From Brachyspira sp. CAG:484 (GTDB taxonomy: Bacteria > Cyanobacteriota > Vampirovibrionia > Gastranaerophilales > Gastranaerophilaceae), in contig HF989732.1 in the NCBI GenBank assembly GCA_000431315.1, positions 1-47,158 of the forward strand: a DNA stretch of 47,158 nt, in the 5' to 3' direction. The translations under genes and the position numbers were made by a program. Shown piece by piece: positions 7,630 through 16,225 of the stretch. The notes under the pieces were generated by a model. It was given only the letters and a program-made list of their open reading frames with translations. It was not told where the DNA came from and searched no databases. Each line of letters begins with the position of its first letter. Position 1 is the stretch's first letter.

Positions 7630-8790
7630 CTAATTATTATTGTTAACAGGGTTCATACTGTTCAGGCTGTTCATCATTGAATTCATCATCATTGATTGGA
7701 TAACTTTCGGATCAATATTTTGCCCGTTATTAGCATTCATCATATAAGGAAGCATATACATCATAGGATCTGTATTATTGTTGTTCCCTCCGTTAAGCAT
7801 CATGCTCATCTGCTGAATTTGTGGATCCGGAGTATATGCCATCGGGTTTTGTGCAGGCTGAACCTGCGGTTGTGCAGGCTGGGCAGTCGTTTGGACAGGT
7901 ACTTCTGTCTGAGCTGTTGTTTCTGTTGCTGACGGAGTTTCTGCTGAAATGTTCAAACCTGCACGTTTCAAAACGTCCAAAGCTTCTAAAATTTCTCCGT
8001 TTGAAGGTGTTTTAGAGTTTTTTTTTGAGCCGTTATCTGCAAAAGCTAATTTATTAGTTGAGAAGGTTTCTGATTTATTTAGTTTTTTCATCTTTTCAAC
8101 TTCTTGCGGAGTTAGTGTACCGCCGTTATTAATTTTGTTTTGCAAATACTTCAGCTGCATTTTCTTCCAGTTTGTGTTTGCTTCTTCAGAGAAGCCGTTG
8201 CCATAAGGTGATGAGATAAACTTATCCATTTCATCTGTATTTTCATCATTACCGGCACCTGTGCATGAAGGATCTCCTGAAAGGCAAGCCTTGCCTTTCA
8301 GCGCGTATTCAACAAGGACTTCATTTCTGTTCAGGTTTATTACTTTTTGATAAGCTGCCTGTGCCTGATCTTTTTTGCCGGCTTTTATGTATGCCATTGC
8401 AAGGTAATAATAAGCAAGCGAGTTCTCTTTATCTTTTTTCAATATTGAATATAGTTCCTGAATACATCCTGAATAATTATGTTTTTTGTATTTTGCAACA
8501 GCACTTTTCATTGTAGCGTTAGGATAGTATAAAGGTAATTCAGCTTCACTGCCGAAAATTTGTTCATCGCTTACAGGTTCATATTCATCAGTAGAGGTTT
8601 GGGCTGCCTGCTGCGCTTGCTGTGCCTTTTCACGTTCTTCACGTTCACGTTTCAGCTGTTCTTTTCCTTTGTAAAGATTTTCTCCGGGAATACCTTCTGC
8701 GCATGATATATTGGCAAGCTGAACGCTTGTTGCAGAAGCGAACATTATTGCAGCAATTAATAAAGCAAGTTTTTTATTCATTTTCATCAT
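7630..8790 (-). CDS. Secreted TPR-repeat protein with Gln/Asn/Met-rich tail
   Basis: The N-terminal signal peptide (MNKKLALLIAAIMFASATS...) indicates export. A charged KEQLKREREEREKAQQAQQ segment follows (residues about 42-65, probably coiled coil). TPR units then run from about residue 95 to 165 (SGCIQELYSILKKDKENSLA, YYYLAMAYIKAGKKDQAQAA). The last 120 residues are low-complexity Thr/Pro/Gln, then Met/Asn-rich (MMLNGGNNNNTDPMMYM, MNSLNSMNPVNNNN). Three in-frame ATGs lie within the first four codons; the third, at 8781, has AAGG at good spacing and may be the used start. It is co-transcribed with the 199-aa TPR protein. It probably scaffolds something in the periplasm or at the outer face; no specific role is recognised. 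Confidence 0.7.
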   Translation of the reverse strand: MMKMNKKLALLIAAIMFASATSVQLANISCAEGIPGENLYKGKEQLKREREEREKAQQAQQAAQTSTDEYEPVSDEQIFGSEAELPLYYPNATMKSAVAKYKKHNYSGCIQELYSILKKDKENSLAYYYLAMAYIKAGKKDQAQAAYQKVINLNRNEVLVEYALKGKACLSGDPSCTGAGNDENTDEMDKFISSPYGNGFSEEANTNWKKMQLKYLQNKINNGGTLTPQEVEKMKKLNKSETFSTNKLAFADNGSKKNSKTPSNGEILEALDVLKRAGLNISAETPSATETTAQTEVPVQTTAQPAQPQVQPAQNPMAYTPDPQIQQMSMMLNGGNNNNTDPMMYMLPYMMNANNGQNIDPKVIQSMMMNSMMNSLNSMNPVNNNN

Positions 8791-8844
8791 CCTTCTCTTC
8801 CTAATGTAATGATTTTTCGACAGAAATCAAGTTTCTCTCTTCAT

Positions 8845-8850
8845 ATTATA
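8845..8850 (-). promoter_or_regulatory. Possible -10 box for the TPR operon
   Basis: TATAAT on the minus strand, 55 bp before the start of the secreted TPR gene. The matching -35 is poor, so this is a position-based candidate only. Confidence 0.35.
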
Positions 8851-8889
8851 TAACATTTTCAGGAAAGTTTCTAGTATAAATATATGATT

Positions 8890-9441
8890 TTATCTTAAAC
8901 TGAATTTACAGCCGCAGTAATTCTGTCTGTAAAGTCCTAACTCTTTTGATATTTTATTTGTTTTTAAAAATCCGTCTTTTTTCTTAAAATCTATATCAAT
9001 ATATGTCAGATTATATTCTTCAGCAATTTTTCTGCCGATTTCTGATAGTTTTTGGAAATTTTTATGCGGACTTATCACAATTGAGGTAGTAAAAAGATTT
9101 ATTCCGAGTTTTTTGCAGAGTTCTGCTGTTTTCCTCAATCGAAGCTCAAAGCATTTGCTGCAGCGTTTACCCTTTTCCGGTTCGTTTTCAAGTCCTTCTG
9201 CGGATTTGTAGAATTCTTCCGGAGTATAATCTCCCTCTATTAATTCCACTCCGAAATGCCTGCAAAGGGTTTTTTCTGCTTCAAGTCGTTTCTGATATTC
9301 CGTATCCGGATAAATATTAGGGTTGTAAAAATATACACTAACAGAATACCCCGCATCTTTTAGAAAAGATACGGGATAACCTGAACATATTCCGCAGCAG
9401 GCGTGCAGTATTATTTTATTATCTTCTTTGTGCTCCTGCAT
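8890..9441 (-). CDS. queH: Epoxyqueuosine reductase QueH
   Basis: This belongs to the DUF208/QueH family, which reduces epoxyqueuosine to queuosine in tRNA and replaces QueG in many bacteria. The adjacent metal-ligand motif HACCGIC (C15, C16, C19) is present. So are CSKCFELRLRKTA (C94, C97) and the C-terminal YRQNYCGCKFS (C176, C178), which together give the expected Cys set for a cluster and mononuclear iron. The length of 183 aa is typical. The gene overlaps the end of the VKOR fusion gene by 23 bp, so translation is probably coupled. Other queuosine genes are not in the window. Confidence 0.92.
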   Translation of the reverse strand: MQEHKEDNKIILHACCGICSGYPVSFLKDAGYSVSVYFYNPNIYPDTEYQKRLEAEKTLCRHFGVELIEGDYTPEEFYKSAEGLENEPEKGKRCSKCFELRLRKTAELCKKLGINLFTTSIVISPHKNFQKLSEIGRKIAEEYNLTYIDIDFKKKDGFLKTNKISKELGLYRQNYCGCKFSLR

Positions 9442-10618
9442 CTAATAACCATTTCTTTAATTCACTGTAAGGTTTTATTCCGATGAAAACATCCTGTCCG
9501 ATTTGTGAACTTGGTGTTGCATTTATACCGCGGGAAAAGGCATCATCTATTTGTTTAGCAAGTTCATCTTTGACTTCTTTGCTGTTTGCATCGTTTTCAA
9601 GTTGTTTTACGTCAAGTCCCTGAATGTTTTCAACAAGTTTAAGTATTTCTTCATCACTATTTGGTTGTTTTTCAAAGAACAGGGAATTTATATCCCATAG
9701 TTTTCCCTGTTTTTCGGCAGCGATTGAATATCTTGCCATTCTGCAGGAGCCTGTATGGAAAGGCTGTTTAAGATATTTGTTGCATTCCATATCTAGCGGA
9801 AGGTTTTTGTGTACCACTCTCACACCTTTAAGTTCCTGCGCCACCTTATGTATCATAATGTTATATGCGAAACAGATAGGACAGCGGTAGTCTGTGTAAG
9901 TTATAAGAACTACTTTTCCGTCTTTGTCCCCGAGTGTGTTTCCGCTGACAGCGTACTTATTTGTTTTTGCTTCAACAAATTCTTTGAAATCTTTTGCACT
10001 TTTTACCTGAGGTGCAAATTTCAGGGTTATTGTTGTATAAGCCAGACCGCTGCCTGCAGCTAGCATTACAACGATAAATGCAATTAAATAAGCTTTATTT
10101 TTTATTGCATCAAGAAAGTCGGCAACGCTTTGTTTGAAGGCTTTTATAACACCTCCGTTTTTATAATCAAGTGCGACTAGTGCAATAAGTAAATTTAATA
10201 CATAAGTAAATGCACATAGTATACAAATTTTATTAATCTGGAATAAACTTACGCAGAGTAAAATCATTGAGATTGCAAAAGAAATAATTCCAAGTGATGC
10301 AATATAATCCAGCGGATTTTTAAATACTTCCATAAACTTAAAAAGTCTGAAATTTTTCAATTTGTCCGCAATAAGCATAAGAAACATAAATGCGTACAAA
10401 AACATTCCCCAGTAAGCCAGAGGAATACCTAAGAACTGGGATTCAGTTGTTTTTGCAACCCCGTCACAGTCTATTAAATCATTAACAGTACAAAAGCTTG
10501 GCAGTGCATATGGGTTAAAGTTTGCATCATAATAAATCATTGCCAGTTTTATTGTTGTTATAAATCCAATTAATGCTAGTAAAAAAATACTGATTTTTTT
10601 CACACGTGTATTTTCCAT
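9419..10618 (-). CDS. VKOR-thioredoxin (DsbA-like) fusion, periplasmic disulfide formation
   Basis: The N-terminal half is a vitamin K epoxide reductase homologue. A TM helix is followed by the loop pair C43/C51 (FCTVNDLIDC), several more TM helices, and the quinone-reducing CILC motif (C132, C135). A further TM near residues 176-198 leads to an extracytoplasmic thioredoxin-fold domain with CPIC (C246, C249) in YTDYRCPIC and a cis-Pro region NATPSSQIG. In known VKOR-Trx fusions (for example cyanobacterial ones), the Trx domain oxidises substrate cysteines and passes electrons through VKOR to quinone, replacing DsbA plus DsbB. Likely substrates here include the Cys-rich pilins and secreted proteins. 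The ribosome site AGGAG lies 9 nt before the ATG. Confidence 0.92.
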   Translation of the reverse strand: MENTRVKKISIFLLALIGFITTIKLAMIYYDANFNPYALPSFCTVNDLIDCDGVAKTTESQFLGIPLAYWGMFLYAFMFLMLIADKLKNFRLFKFMEVFKNPLDYIASLGIISFAISMILLCVSLFQINKICILCAFTYVLNLLIALVALDYKNGGVIKAFKQSVADFLDAIKNKAYLIAFIVVMLAAGSGLAYTTITLKFAPQVKSAKDFKEFVEAKTNKYAVSGNTLGDKDGKVVLITYTDYRCPICFAYNIMIHKVAQELKGVRVVHKNLPLDMECNKYLKQPFHTGSCRMARYSIAAEKQGKLWDINSLFFEKQPNSDEEILKLVENIQGLDVKQLENDANSKEVKDELAKQIDDAFSRGINATPSSQIGQDVFIGIKPYSELKKWLLDAGAQRR

Positions 10619-10707
10619 TATTATATTCTCCTATTCCATATGGCTATTTTACAATTTTTATTATTATAAATCAATACCGGAAAGTAGTAGAAATTTTCTC
10701 AAAAACA

Positions 10708-10736
10708 TTGATTAATCTTTTGTTTTAATTTATAAT
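10708..10736 (+). promoter_or_regulatory. Sigma-70-type promoter for MshEN-like gene
   Basis: TTGATT, a 17-bp spacer and a perfect TATAAT lie 16 bp before the next ATG. The predicted transcript would start about 10 nt before the ATG, so the leader is very short. Confidence 0.6.
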
Positions 10737-10752
10737 ATATTCTGAGGTTTAA

Positions 10753-11502
10753 ATGAAGAAGAATATTTTTAACTTATTTTTAAATAAATTGTTGGAATAT
10801 CCCCTCTGGGTTAAACAGGTTGTTTATTTGAGATTATTTCAGAATATGCGGAATAATCACTGTGAAAGGTATGTTATAACACATTCAGACAAGCTTTTTT
10901 CTACATATGTTCCGACTGTTACTTTTGTCGGGAAAACTGAAATGTGGAATAAAATCAGCGGTTTGGATACTAATATTTATAACTTCCTGAATCTCTGTTA
11001 TGAAGGATACAGCATTCTTGAAATTTCGCTTAATACTTTCCTTTCTATGGAAGAAGTTGCAAAACATTGTATCTTTTGCATAGAGCAAAATTATATTGAA
11101 ATACCTGACAGTCAGGAAGTATTTGCAATGGCAGGATTTATTGCCGGAAAATTTAAGACCGGGGAATATTATAGGATTAACGGGTCTATTACAATTGACC
11201 AGCTTGATTATGCAATTATGGAGCAGCGCCGTCTTGATGATAGGATGGAGCATAAACTCTTTGGCAAAGTTCTTGTTGATCTGGGATTTGTTACCCAGGA
11301 GAATGTTAAAACCCTTTTTGTATTAAAAAATGATGCAAGAAGAAGGTTTATTCTTGACAGTGACCGTATGGTTACTGCCCAGCTTCCGGATCAGGAAAGA
11401 GATGATTTTAATAAAGAGATAGAAGAACTGAAAAAAGAGAACAAAGCTCTTAAACAAAGACTTATGCAGCTGCTTGATTTAGTAAAGGATAAATATGATT
11501 AG
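10753..11502 (+). CDS. MshEN-like domain protein with C-terminal coiled coil (249 aa)
   Basis: No signal peptide. Residues about 135-190 (KTGEYYRINGSITIDQLDYA, FGKVLVDLGFVTQENVKTLF) resemble the MshEN / GspE-PilB N-terminal domain. That fold in pilus and type II secretion ATPases, and in stand-alone proteins, can bind nucleotides such as cyclic-di-GMP. Here the match is partial and no ATPase domain follows. The C-terminus (NKEIEELKKENKALKQRLMQ) is a clear coiled coil. The N-terminal 130 residues are unrecognised. The gene overlaps the asparaginase start by 8 bp, indicating an operon. A link to pili or c-di-GMP signalling is possible but inferred only from the domain. Confidence 0.6.
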   Translation: MKKNIFNLFLNKLLEYPLWVKQVVYLRLFQNMRNNHCERYVITHSDKLFSTYVPTVTFVGKTEMWNKISGLDTNIYNFLNLCYEGYSILEISLNTFLSMEEVAKHCIFCIEQNYIEIPDSQEVFAMAGFIAGKFKTGEYYRINGSITIDQLDYAIMEQRRLDDRMEHKLFGKVLVDLGFVTQENVKTLFVLKNDARRRFILDSDRMVTAQLPDQERDDFNKEIEELKKENKALKQRLMQLLDLVKDKYD

Positions 11503-12442
11503 CGCACCTGAACTACTCGTTAAATACATACGTGACGGGCTTGTTGAACAGGCTCATTTTGGTTTTGTACTTGTTTCGGACAAAACTCATATTATAGACA
11601 GAAACGGCGAACCTAACAATTATCCGTTTTATCTGCGTTCCTGTGCCAAACCACTTCAGGCAAGTATTATAATAGATTACGGTATGGATATTAAATATAA
11701 TATGACCGAAGAAGAAATTGCGCTGTGCTGCGCTTCCCACGCCGGTGAAAAAATTCATGTCGAAACTGCTGTTAATCTTTTAAAAAAAATAGAACTTGAT
11801 GAAAGCTATCTTCAATGCGGTCTTCATAAACCTATCTCTAAAACCGAACAGGAAAGGCTGCTTTTAGAGGGTAGAAAAGAAAATATTTTTCAGAATAACT
11901 GTGTAGGTAAGCATATTATGATGCTTGCGCTGTGTAAGATGAATAACTGGGATTTGGCTTCATATGAAGATGCTCAACACCCGTTACAGCTTGCAATAAA
12001 GAAAAGAATTTCAGAACTGTGTGAACTTAAGAAAGAATATCCTGTTACAAAAGACGGATGCGGTGTGCCTATTATGTCAATGCCGTTAGAAAATATGGCT
12101 AAGGGATATTTGAATTTATTCTGTAATCCAAGGTATGAAAAGATTAAGCGGGCATTTTTGAACTGCCCTTATATTATAGGCGGAGAAAACAGACTGGATA
12201 CTAAAGTTATTGAAAATTCCGGCAAACTTATAGCAAAAGTAGGAGCCGGCGGTCTTTGTATTGTTGTGAATACCGAAACTGAAGAGGCTCTTGTTGTTAA
12301 AATCTGCGATTGTGATATGAAAGCCAGAGAACTCGTAGTATTAGACAGCCTCAAAAATCTTCACTGGGCAAATATTGAGGCTGACCATTCTATAAAAACA
12401 CTTCACGATGAACAGGTTGGCGAAATCGTTACCTGCTTATAG
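11495..12442 (+). CDS. L-asparaginase II family (Rhizobium AnsA-type)
   Basis: Matches the Asparaginase_II family, unrelated to E. coli AnsA/AnsB. Family landmarks in order are FYLRSCAKPLQAS (typically RSSAKPFQA), LCCASHAGEKIHV, NNCVGKHIMML, KDGCGVPIMSMPLENMAKGY and a C-terminal GAGGLCIV. Members hydrolyse asparagine to aspartate and ammonia, and use Ser-Lys pairs in the first two motifs. The length of 315 aa is normal and no signal peptide is present, so it is cytoplasmic. The ribosome site AAGGAT lies inside the upstream gene. Its last 14 bp overlap the end of the convergent LysM-lysozyme gene. Confidence 0.88.
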   Translation: MISAPELLVKYIRDGLVEQAHFGFVLVSDKTHIIDRNGEPNNYPFYLRSCAKPLQASIIIDYGMDIKYNMTEEEIALCCASHAGEKIHVETAVNLLKKIELDESYLQCGLHKPISKTEQERLLLEGRKENIFQNNCVGKHIMMLALCKMNNWDLASYEDAQHPLQLAIKKRISELCELKKEYPVTKDGCGVPIMSMPLENMAKGYLNLFCNPRYEKIKRAFLNCPYIIGGENRLDTKVIENSGKLIAKVGAGGLCIVVNTETEEALVVKICDCDMKARELVVLDSLKNLHWANIEADHSIKTLHDEQVGEIVTCL

Positions 12443-13622
12443 GTTTGATTTTTCCTTCTGAAAACTCCAGTGCTTCTTTATTATATCCGGCAAGCTGGTT
12501 TAGGAAATACTGCTGTTGTGATATGCCTGGATTTTTAAGTTTTTTGTAATCATTTGCTGCTTCAATGCGCAGAAGCGCTACCCCTCGGTTATAAACTTTT
12601 TGTTGTGTGTTTATAACTGATTGCGGCGGTTGTCCTTTATACATTTTAGCTGCCGTTGAAATATCAAACAGCCTTCTTTTGCTAAGCCCGCTTAATTCTT
12701 TGCCTTTTTGGGTTTTATTATTTGTCATAAGATTAATTGCCGCCTCGTATTTACCCTGCTTAAGTGTCCAGACAAGACCTTTAGTATCTTCAATTATTGA
12801 TGTCCCTTTGTTAAAAGTCATATCAATCAATGCTTCTTTGATACTTTGAGGAAGCTTTTCATAATTCTTTCTTCCGCCCAAAACAGTCCATAGATTTTCT
12901 TCCATTTTAAGCATATCGTTTACGAATAGTTCAAGCACTTCTTTGTTTGAAAGGTATTTTTTTTCGCCTTTTTTTAGGACATGACCGATACCTATTGTTT
13001 CGTTACCGGCTTCATCTATATAAGGTGTATTATGAAACTCATTCACCCCGTAAGGTTTGCCGTTGTTTTTATTGCCGTCTTCAAGTGCTTTTAATCGTTT
13101 GATAAACTCCGGGCTGACTCCCATGGCTTTTGCAGCATCGTTTAAATTATTTATATTTTTAGCATGTCTGCTGTCAGGAATTTTTAAGACATCACCTGGC
13201 TGAAGTGTTGTTGCAGTTTCTCCGTTAAGTCCGTTCAGCATTAGAATATTCCGCTCCTCAACGTCAAACTGTTCTGCCAGTTTTGCAGGGTAATCTCCTT
13301 TTTTAATTGTATAATCAGGATGTTTTACTGTTTTAATATATTTATTACGTAGATTGTTTTTTTCAAGTTCCTCATCTGAAATTGACGGCATCATTGAAAA
13401 CCCTCGTGTTTCAGGTTCGCTTGTTCCTGACGGAATAGTTAATATCTGCCCGATTGACAGGGTATTACCTTTTAGTCCGTTAGCTTTTTTTAAATCTTCA
13501 ACTGAAACACCCATCGATTTAGCAATAGAATACAATGTTTCGCCGGCTTTGACTTTATGCCCTTTTTGCTGTTGCGGAGAAGCCGCAATGTTAAAATTAA
13601 AATTTATCTCTGTCACTTGCAT
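12429..13622 (-). CDS. LysM x2 + GH24 (T4-type) lysozyme protein
   Basis: Two LysM peptidoglycan-binding domains are visible, at about residues 21-64 (HKVKAGETLYSIAKSMGVS) and 102-148 (YTIKKGDYPAKLAEQFDVEE). They are followed by a GH24 lysozyme domain from about 170. Its catalytic set aligns with T4 lysozyme: E181 (LKALEDG), D203 and T209 (YIDEAGNETIGIGHVL), with the family LPQSIKEALIDMTFNKG segment. It should cut the glycan strand between MurNAc and GlcNAc. No signal peptide is seen, only the polar MQVTEINFNFNIAAS. The ribosome site AGAGG touches the ATG, so the GTG at codon 3 may be the real start. It lies 6 bp downstream of the LysM-amidase gene, forming a cell-wall hydrolase operon. A phage-like origin of the domain is possible, but no phage genes are near. 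Confidence 0.85.
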   Translation of the reverse strand: MQVTEINFNFNIAASPQQQKGHKVKAGETLYSIAKSMGVSVEDLKKANGLKGNTLSIGQILTIPSGTSEPETRGFSMMPSISDEELEKNNLRNKYIKTVKHPDYTIKKGDYPAKLAEQFDVEERNILMLNGLNGETATTLQPGDVLKIPDSRHAKNINNLNDAAKAMGVSPEFIKRLKALEDGNKNNGKPYGVNEFHNTPYIDEAGNETIGIGHVLKKGEKKYLSNKEVLELFVNDMLKMEENLWTVLGGRKNYEKLPQSIKEALIDMTFNKGTSIIEDTKGLVWTLKQGKYEAAINLMTNNKTQKGKELSGLSKRRLFDISTAAKMYKGQPPQSVINTQQKVYNRGVALLRIEAANDYKKLKNPGISQQQYFLNQLAGYNKEALEFSEGKIKPISR

Positions 13623-13628
13623 CCTCTT

Positions 13629-15473
13629 TTAATTAAGCATAGTTTCTTCTATTGCATTTGCAATACAATTAGCGTATTTTTTCTGGTCGTAATCTGAAAG
13701 AAGGGAATTGGTAATATTCTCATTTGCTATATTGCCTATTTCGAGCAGAGATGATGTAATTCCCTTTGCTGCTCTGTTCACGTACAAGTTATCTGATGCT
13801 GTGTTAGGTGTTAGTGAAGTAAACCCTTGCTTTACATGTTTATTTATATTATCGGCAAGTTCTTTATCAATATCTTTTGTGTATCTTACTGTGCAAAATT
13901 TTTCATCAGGCTTGCTTTTTGCTGATTCCACATGAACAGATAGGAACAGCATATCTGATTTGTCTGTAGAAGATATTACTTCTCTGACATTATCATCACC
14001 TTTTTTACCTGCCAGCATATTTTCAAGATATTCCTGTGCTGCCATACCGCCGTTTCTTACTGCACCTGATACAATAACAACCTGTGCGCCGCGGTTTCTT
14101 AGGTTATCAGAAATTTTTTCAACGTAACTTTGGGCAACACGCCATTCTTCTATCGGCATTTCTTTACCTTCGGCATTTTTAACAGAAAGAACTGTGCCGG
14201 CATCAAAGAAACCGTTATCTTGCTGATAGCCGCCATGACCTGGGTTAAGAATAACTACTTTGCCGCTGAGGTTTCCTTCTGATATAGGATCGAGGACTTC
14301 TGTCACTGCTTCAAGTTTTTTCGTTTCAGTATTGTAATTCGGCAGCGGACGCATTATAAAAGGATCTTTAACATCTTTGAAACCTTCATCTTTTTTCCCG
14401 CTGCTAAGAGCCCAGGATTTTAGAGTGCCGGCATTTACATAATTCCCTTCTCTGTCTTTTATTGTAGTCATAGTTGTCGGGGTTATGTCTTTGCTTTTGC
14501 CGCCGTTTGTTGAGTAGAAAATTTCATTCGGATATACTTTTCCGCTAAGGTGTGATGCGTTGCTTCCGGTATTATCCGTACGCTTTTTACCGGACTTATT
14601 TACTTTTCCGGATGCTTCTTCAGGATTTATCATCCCGTTAATCATTTTATCCATCTTTTTGGTTGATACAAAACCCCAGGAATCGAACTCATCGTTAAGT
14701 TCTTTTATAAATTCTTCTCTTAACTCTTTGCTGGAATTTTTTGTTTTTTCTGCAACAAGATCGAAAATTTTTGTCATAGCTTTTTTTCTAACGTCTTTGT
14801 CGCTGCTCCATTCATCAGAAATCATATTTATTAAGCTTTTATCGTATTTTTCTTTAAAGTTATTAACGACATCTACAACGTTATCTTTATTAATTTGTTT
14901 AAAAACACTGTCAAAGGCTTCTTTACCGACTGCACCTTTGTAATCATCAGCTGCTTCTTCAAGTTTTGTTGCAATTTCACTTGCGCTCAACTTTGTTGCA
15001 GCAGGTTTTGTTTCTTTTTTAGGTTTAGCTTCAGGTGTACTATTCGGGAGAACTTTTTTTGCAGTTTTTTCAGGTCTGCTTTTTTGTTTTTGCGGATATA
15101 CATAAAAATATTCGCCCTTTTGAGGTTTGTAATTCTCTTTAATCCCGTTGAGTGCAGTAAGTTCTTTTAATGACATACCGTTTTTACGTGCAAGTGCGGC
15201 AAGTCCCATACCGCTTTCGATTTTTGCAGTAGGAACATTTTTTATTACTTGTCCTTTTTGCAGTGCATCTTTTGTAAGACCTGTCATATTTTTGAAATCT
15301 GTTAATGACATACCGAATTTCTTTGCAATGGCGCTTAACCCTTTTTCATCGCCGCTTACGGTTACAATATATTCTCCTCGTGCTTTTGCCTCTTTCTTTA
15401 ACTTATCGGTATCAGCCGCAGTAGTTTTTGATACTTCCTTTGAAGAGGCTGTGTTTTCAATTTTTAAATTCAT
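13629..15473 (-). CDS. LysM x2 + N-acetylmuramoyl-L-alanine amidase (Amidase_3)
   Basis: The start used is the ATG at 15473, with AAAGG 8 nt upstream; an earlier GTG at 15482 is not supported by spacing. Two LysM-like domains come first (ending near residues 75 and 130), then a Lys/Pro-rich linker, a helical region (about 165-300) and an Amidase_3 domain from about 405. That domain has the zinc ligand NPGHGG (near 413), SVHVESA (near 512) and LLEIGNIAN (catalytic Glu near 577). It should cleave the amide between MurNAc and the stem peptide. There is no Sec signal. It is co-transcribed with the LysM-lysozyme, so the pair can cut both glycan and peptide links. Whether it acts on its own wall during division or outward on other cells is unknown. 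Confidence 0.85.
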   Translation of the reverse strand: MNLKIENTASSKEVSKTTAADTDKLKKEAKARGEYIVTVSGDEKGLSAIAKKFGMSLTDFKNMTGLTKDALQKGQVIKNVPTAKIESGMGLAALARKNGMSLKELTALNGIKENYKPQKGEYFYVYPQKQKSRPEKTAKKVLPNSTPEAKPKKETKPAATKLSASEIATKLEEAADDYKGAVGKEAFDSVFKQINKDNVVDVVNNFKEKYDKSLINMISDEWSSDKDVRKKAMTKIFDLVAEKTKNSSKELREEFIKELNDEFDSWGFVSTKKMDKMINGMINPEEASGKVNKSGKKRTDNTGSNASHLSGKVYPNEIFYSTNGGKSKDITPTTMTTIKDREGNYVNAGTLKSWALSSGKKDEGFKDVKDPFIMRPLPNYNTETKKLEAVTEVLDPISEGNLSGKVVILNPGHGGYQQDNGFFDAGTVLSVKNAEGKEMPIEEWRVAQSYVEKISDNLRNRGAQVVIVSGAVRNGGMAAQEYLENMLAGKKGDDNVREVISSTDKSDMLFLSVHVESAKSKPDEKFCTVRYTKDIDKELADNINKHVKQGFTSLTPNTASDNLYVNRAAKGITSSLLEIGNIANENITNSLLSDYDQKKYANCIANAIEETMLN

Positions 15474-15500
15474 AATATACACCTTTTCTAACTTCTACAC

Positions 15501-15544
15501 AAAAAAAATAACGGCACTTTTTAAATATTCTTTAAAAAATACCG
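15501..15544 (-). terminator. Intrinsic terminator of the mlaD-upp operon
   Basis: On the minus strand a 14-bp stem (with two G-U pairs) spans 15544-15512 and is followed by eight Ts (15508-15501). It sits between the upp stop and the LysM-amidase gene. Confidence 0.7.
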
Positions 15545-15574
15545 CTGTTTTTTTACATATTTTTACAAATAATC

Positions 15575-16225
15575 TTATGTATTAAAAATTCTGTCCCCAG
15601 CATCGCCCATTCCGGGAACGATGTAGCCTTTTTCATTTAGATGATCATCAACTGCTGCCGTAATAATTTCAATATCCGGATAGTGTTTTTGGATATTTTC
15701 TATACCCTCCGGTGCTGCGATTATGCAGATTATTTTAATATTATCAACAGGGATGCCTTTATCTGCATATAGTTTTATTGCTTCTATCAAAGTATTACCT
15801 GTAGCAAGCATAGGATCTGTCAGGTAAATATAGAATTTTTCCGGATTTGGTGCCTCCATTGGAACCTTATTATAGTACCATACCGGTTTTAGAGTTTTTT
15901 CATCTCTGTACATTCCGATATGCCTGATACAAGCCTGAGGAAGAATATCAATTGCTTCATCTGTAAAGATTAAACCGGCGCGCAGGATTGGTGAAATAAT
16001 CAGATTGATACCCGGATCAATTGTTTTTGTTGTAAATGTTTTTAAAGGGGTTGTAATTTTGGTATCGACAAGCGGAAGGTTTTTTGCGGCTTCATATAAA
16101 AGACATCTTGTAATTTTTCTTGTTGCTATCCTAACTCCCTGACTGTCAGTTTTCTCATCGCGCATAGTACAGAGATTTAGAAGAATTACCGGGTTGTTAA
16201 TTATTCTTACCTTCTCTTTGTTCAT
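15575..16225 (-). CDS. upp: Uracil phosphoribosyltransferase
   Basis: Pyrimidine salvage enzyme converting uracil and PRPP to UMP. Visible landmarks are SPILRAGLIF (substrate loop), the PRPP-binding DPMLATGNTLIEAI and CIIAAPEGI. The uracil-binding C-terminus reads DHLNEKGYIVPGMGDAGDR. The length of 216 aa is normal and the protein is cytoplasmic. The start overlaps the 3' end of the MlaD gene by 29 bp, suggesting coupling by compaction rather than shared function. A terminator follows. Confidence 0.95.
   Translation of the reverse strand: MNKEKVRIINNPVILLNLCTMRDEKTDSQGVRIATRKITRCLLYEAAKNLPLVDTKITTPLKTFTTKTIDPGINLIISPILRAGLIFTDEAIDILPQACIRHIGMYRDEKTLKPVWYYNKVPMEAPNPEKFYIYLTDPMLATGNTLIEAIKLYADKGIPVDNIKIICIIAAPEGIENIQKHYPDIEIITAAVDDHLNEKGYIVPGMGDAGDRIFNT

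Noticed and set aside
12429..13622. GH24 lysozyme as part of a prophage
   Set aside because: No holin, structural, terminase or integrase gene nearby; the LysM fusion and the amidase partner argue for a chromosomal wall enzyme.
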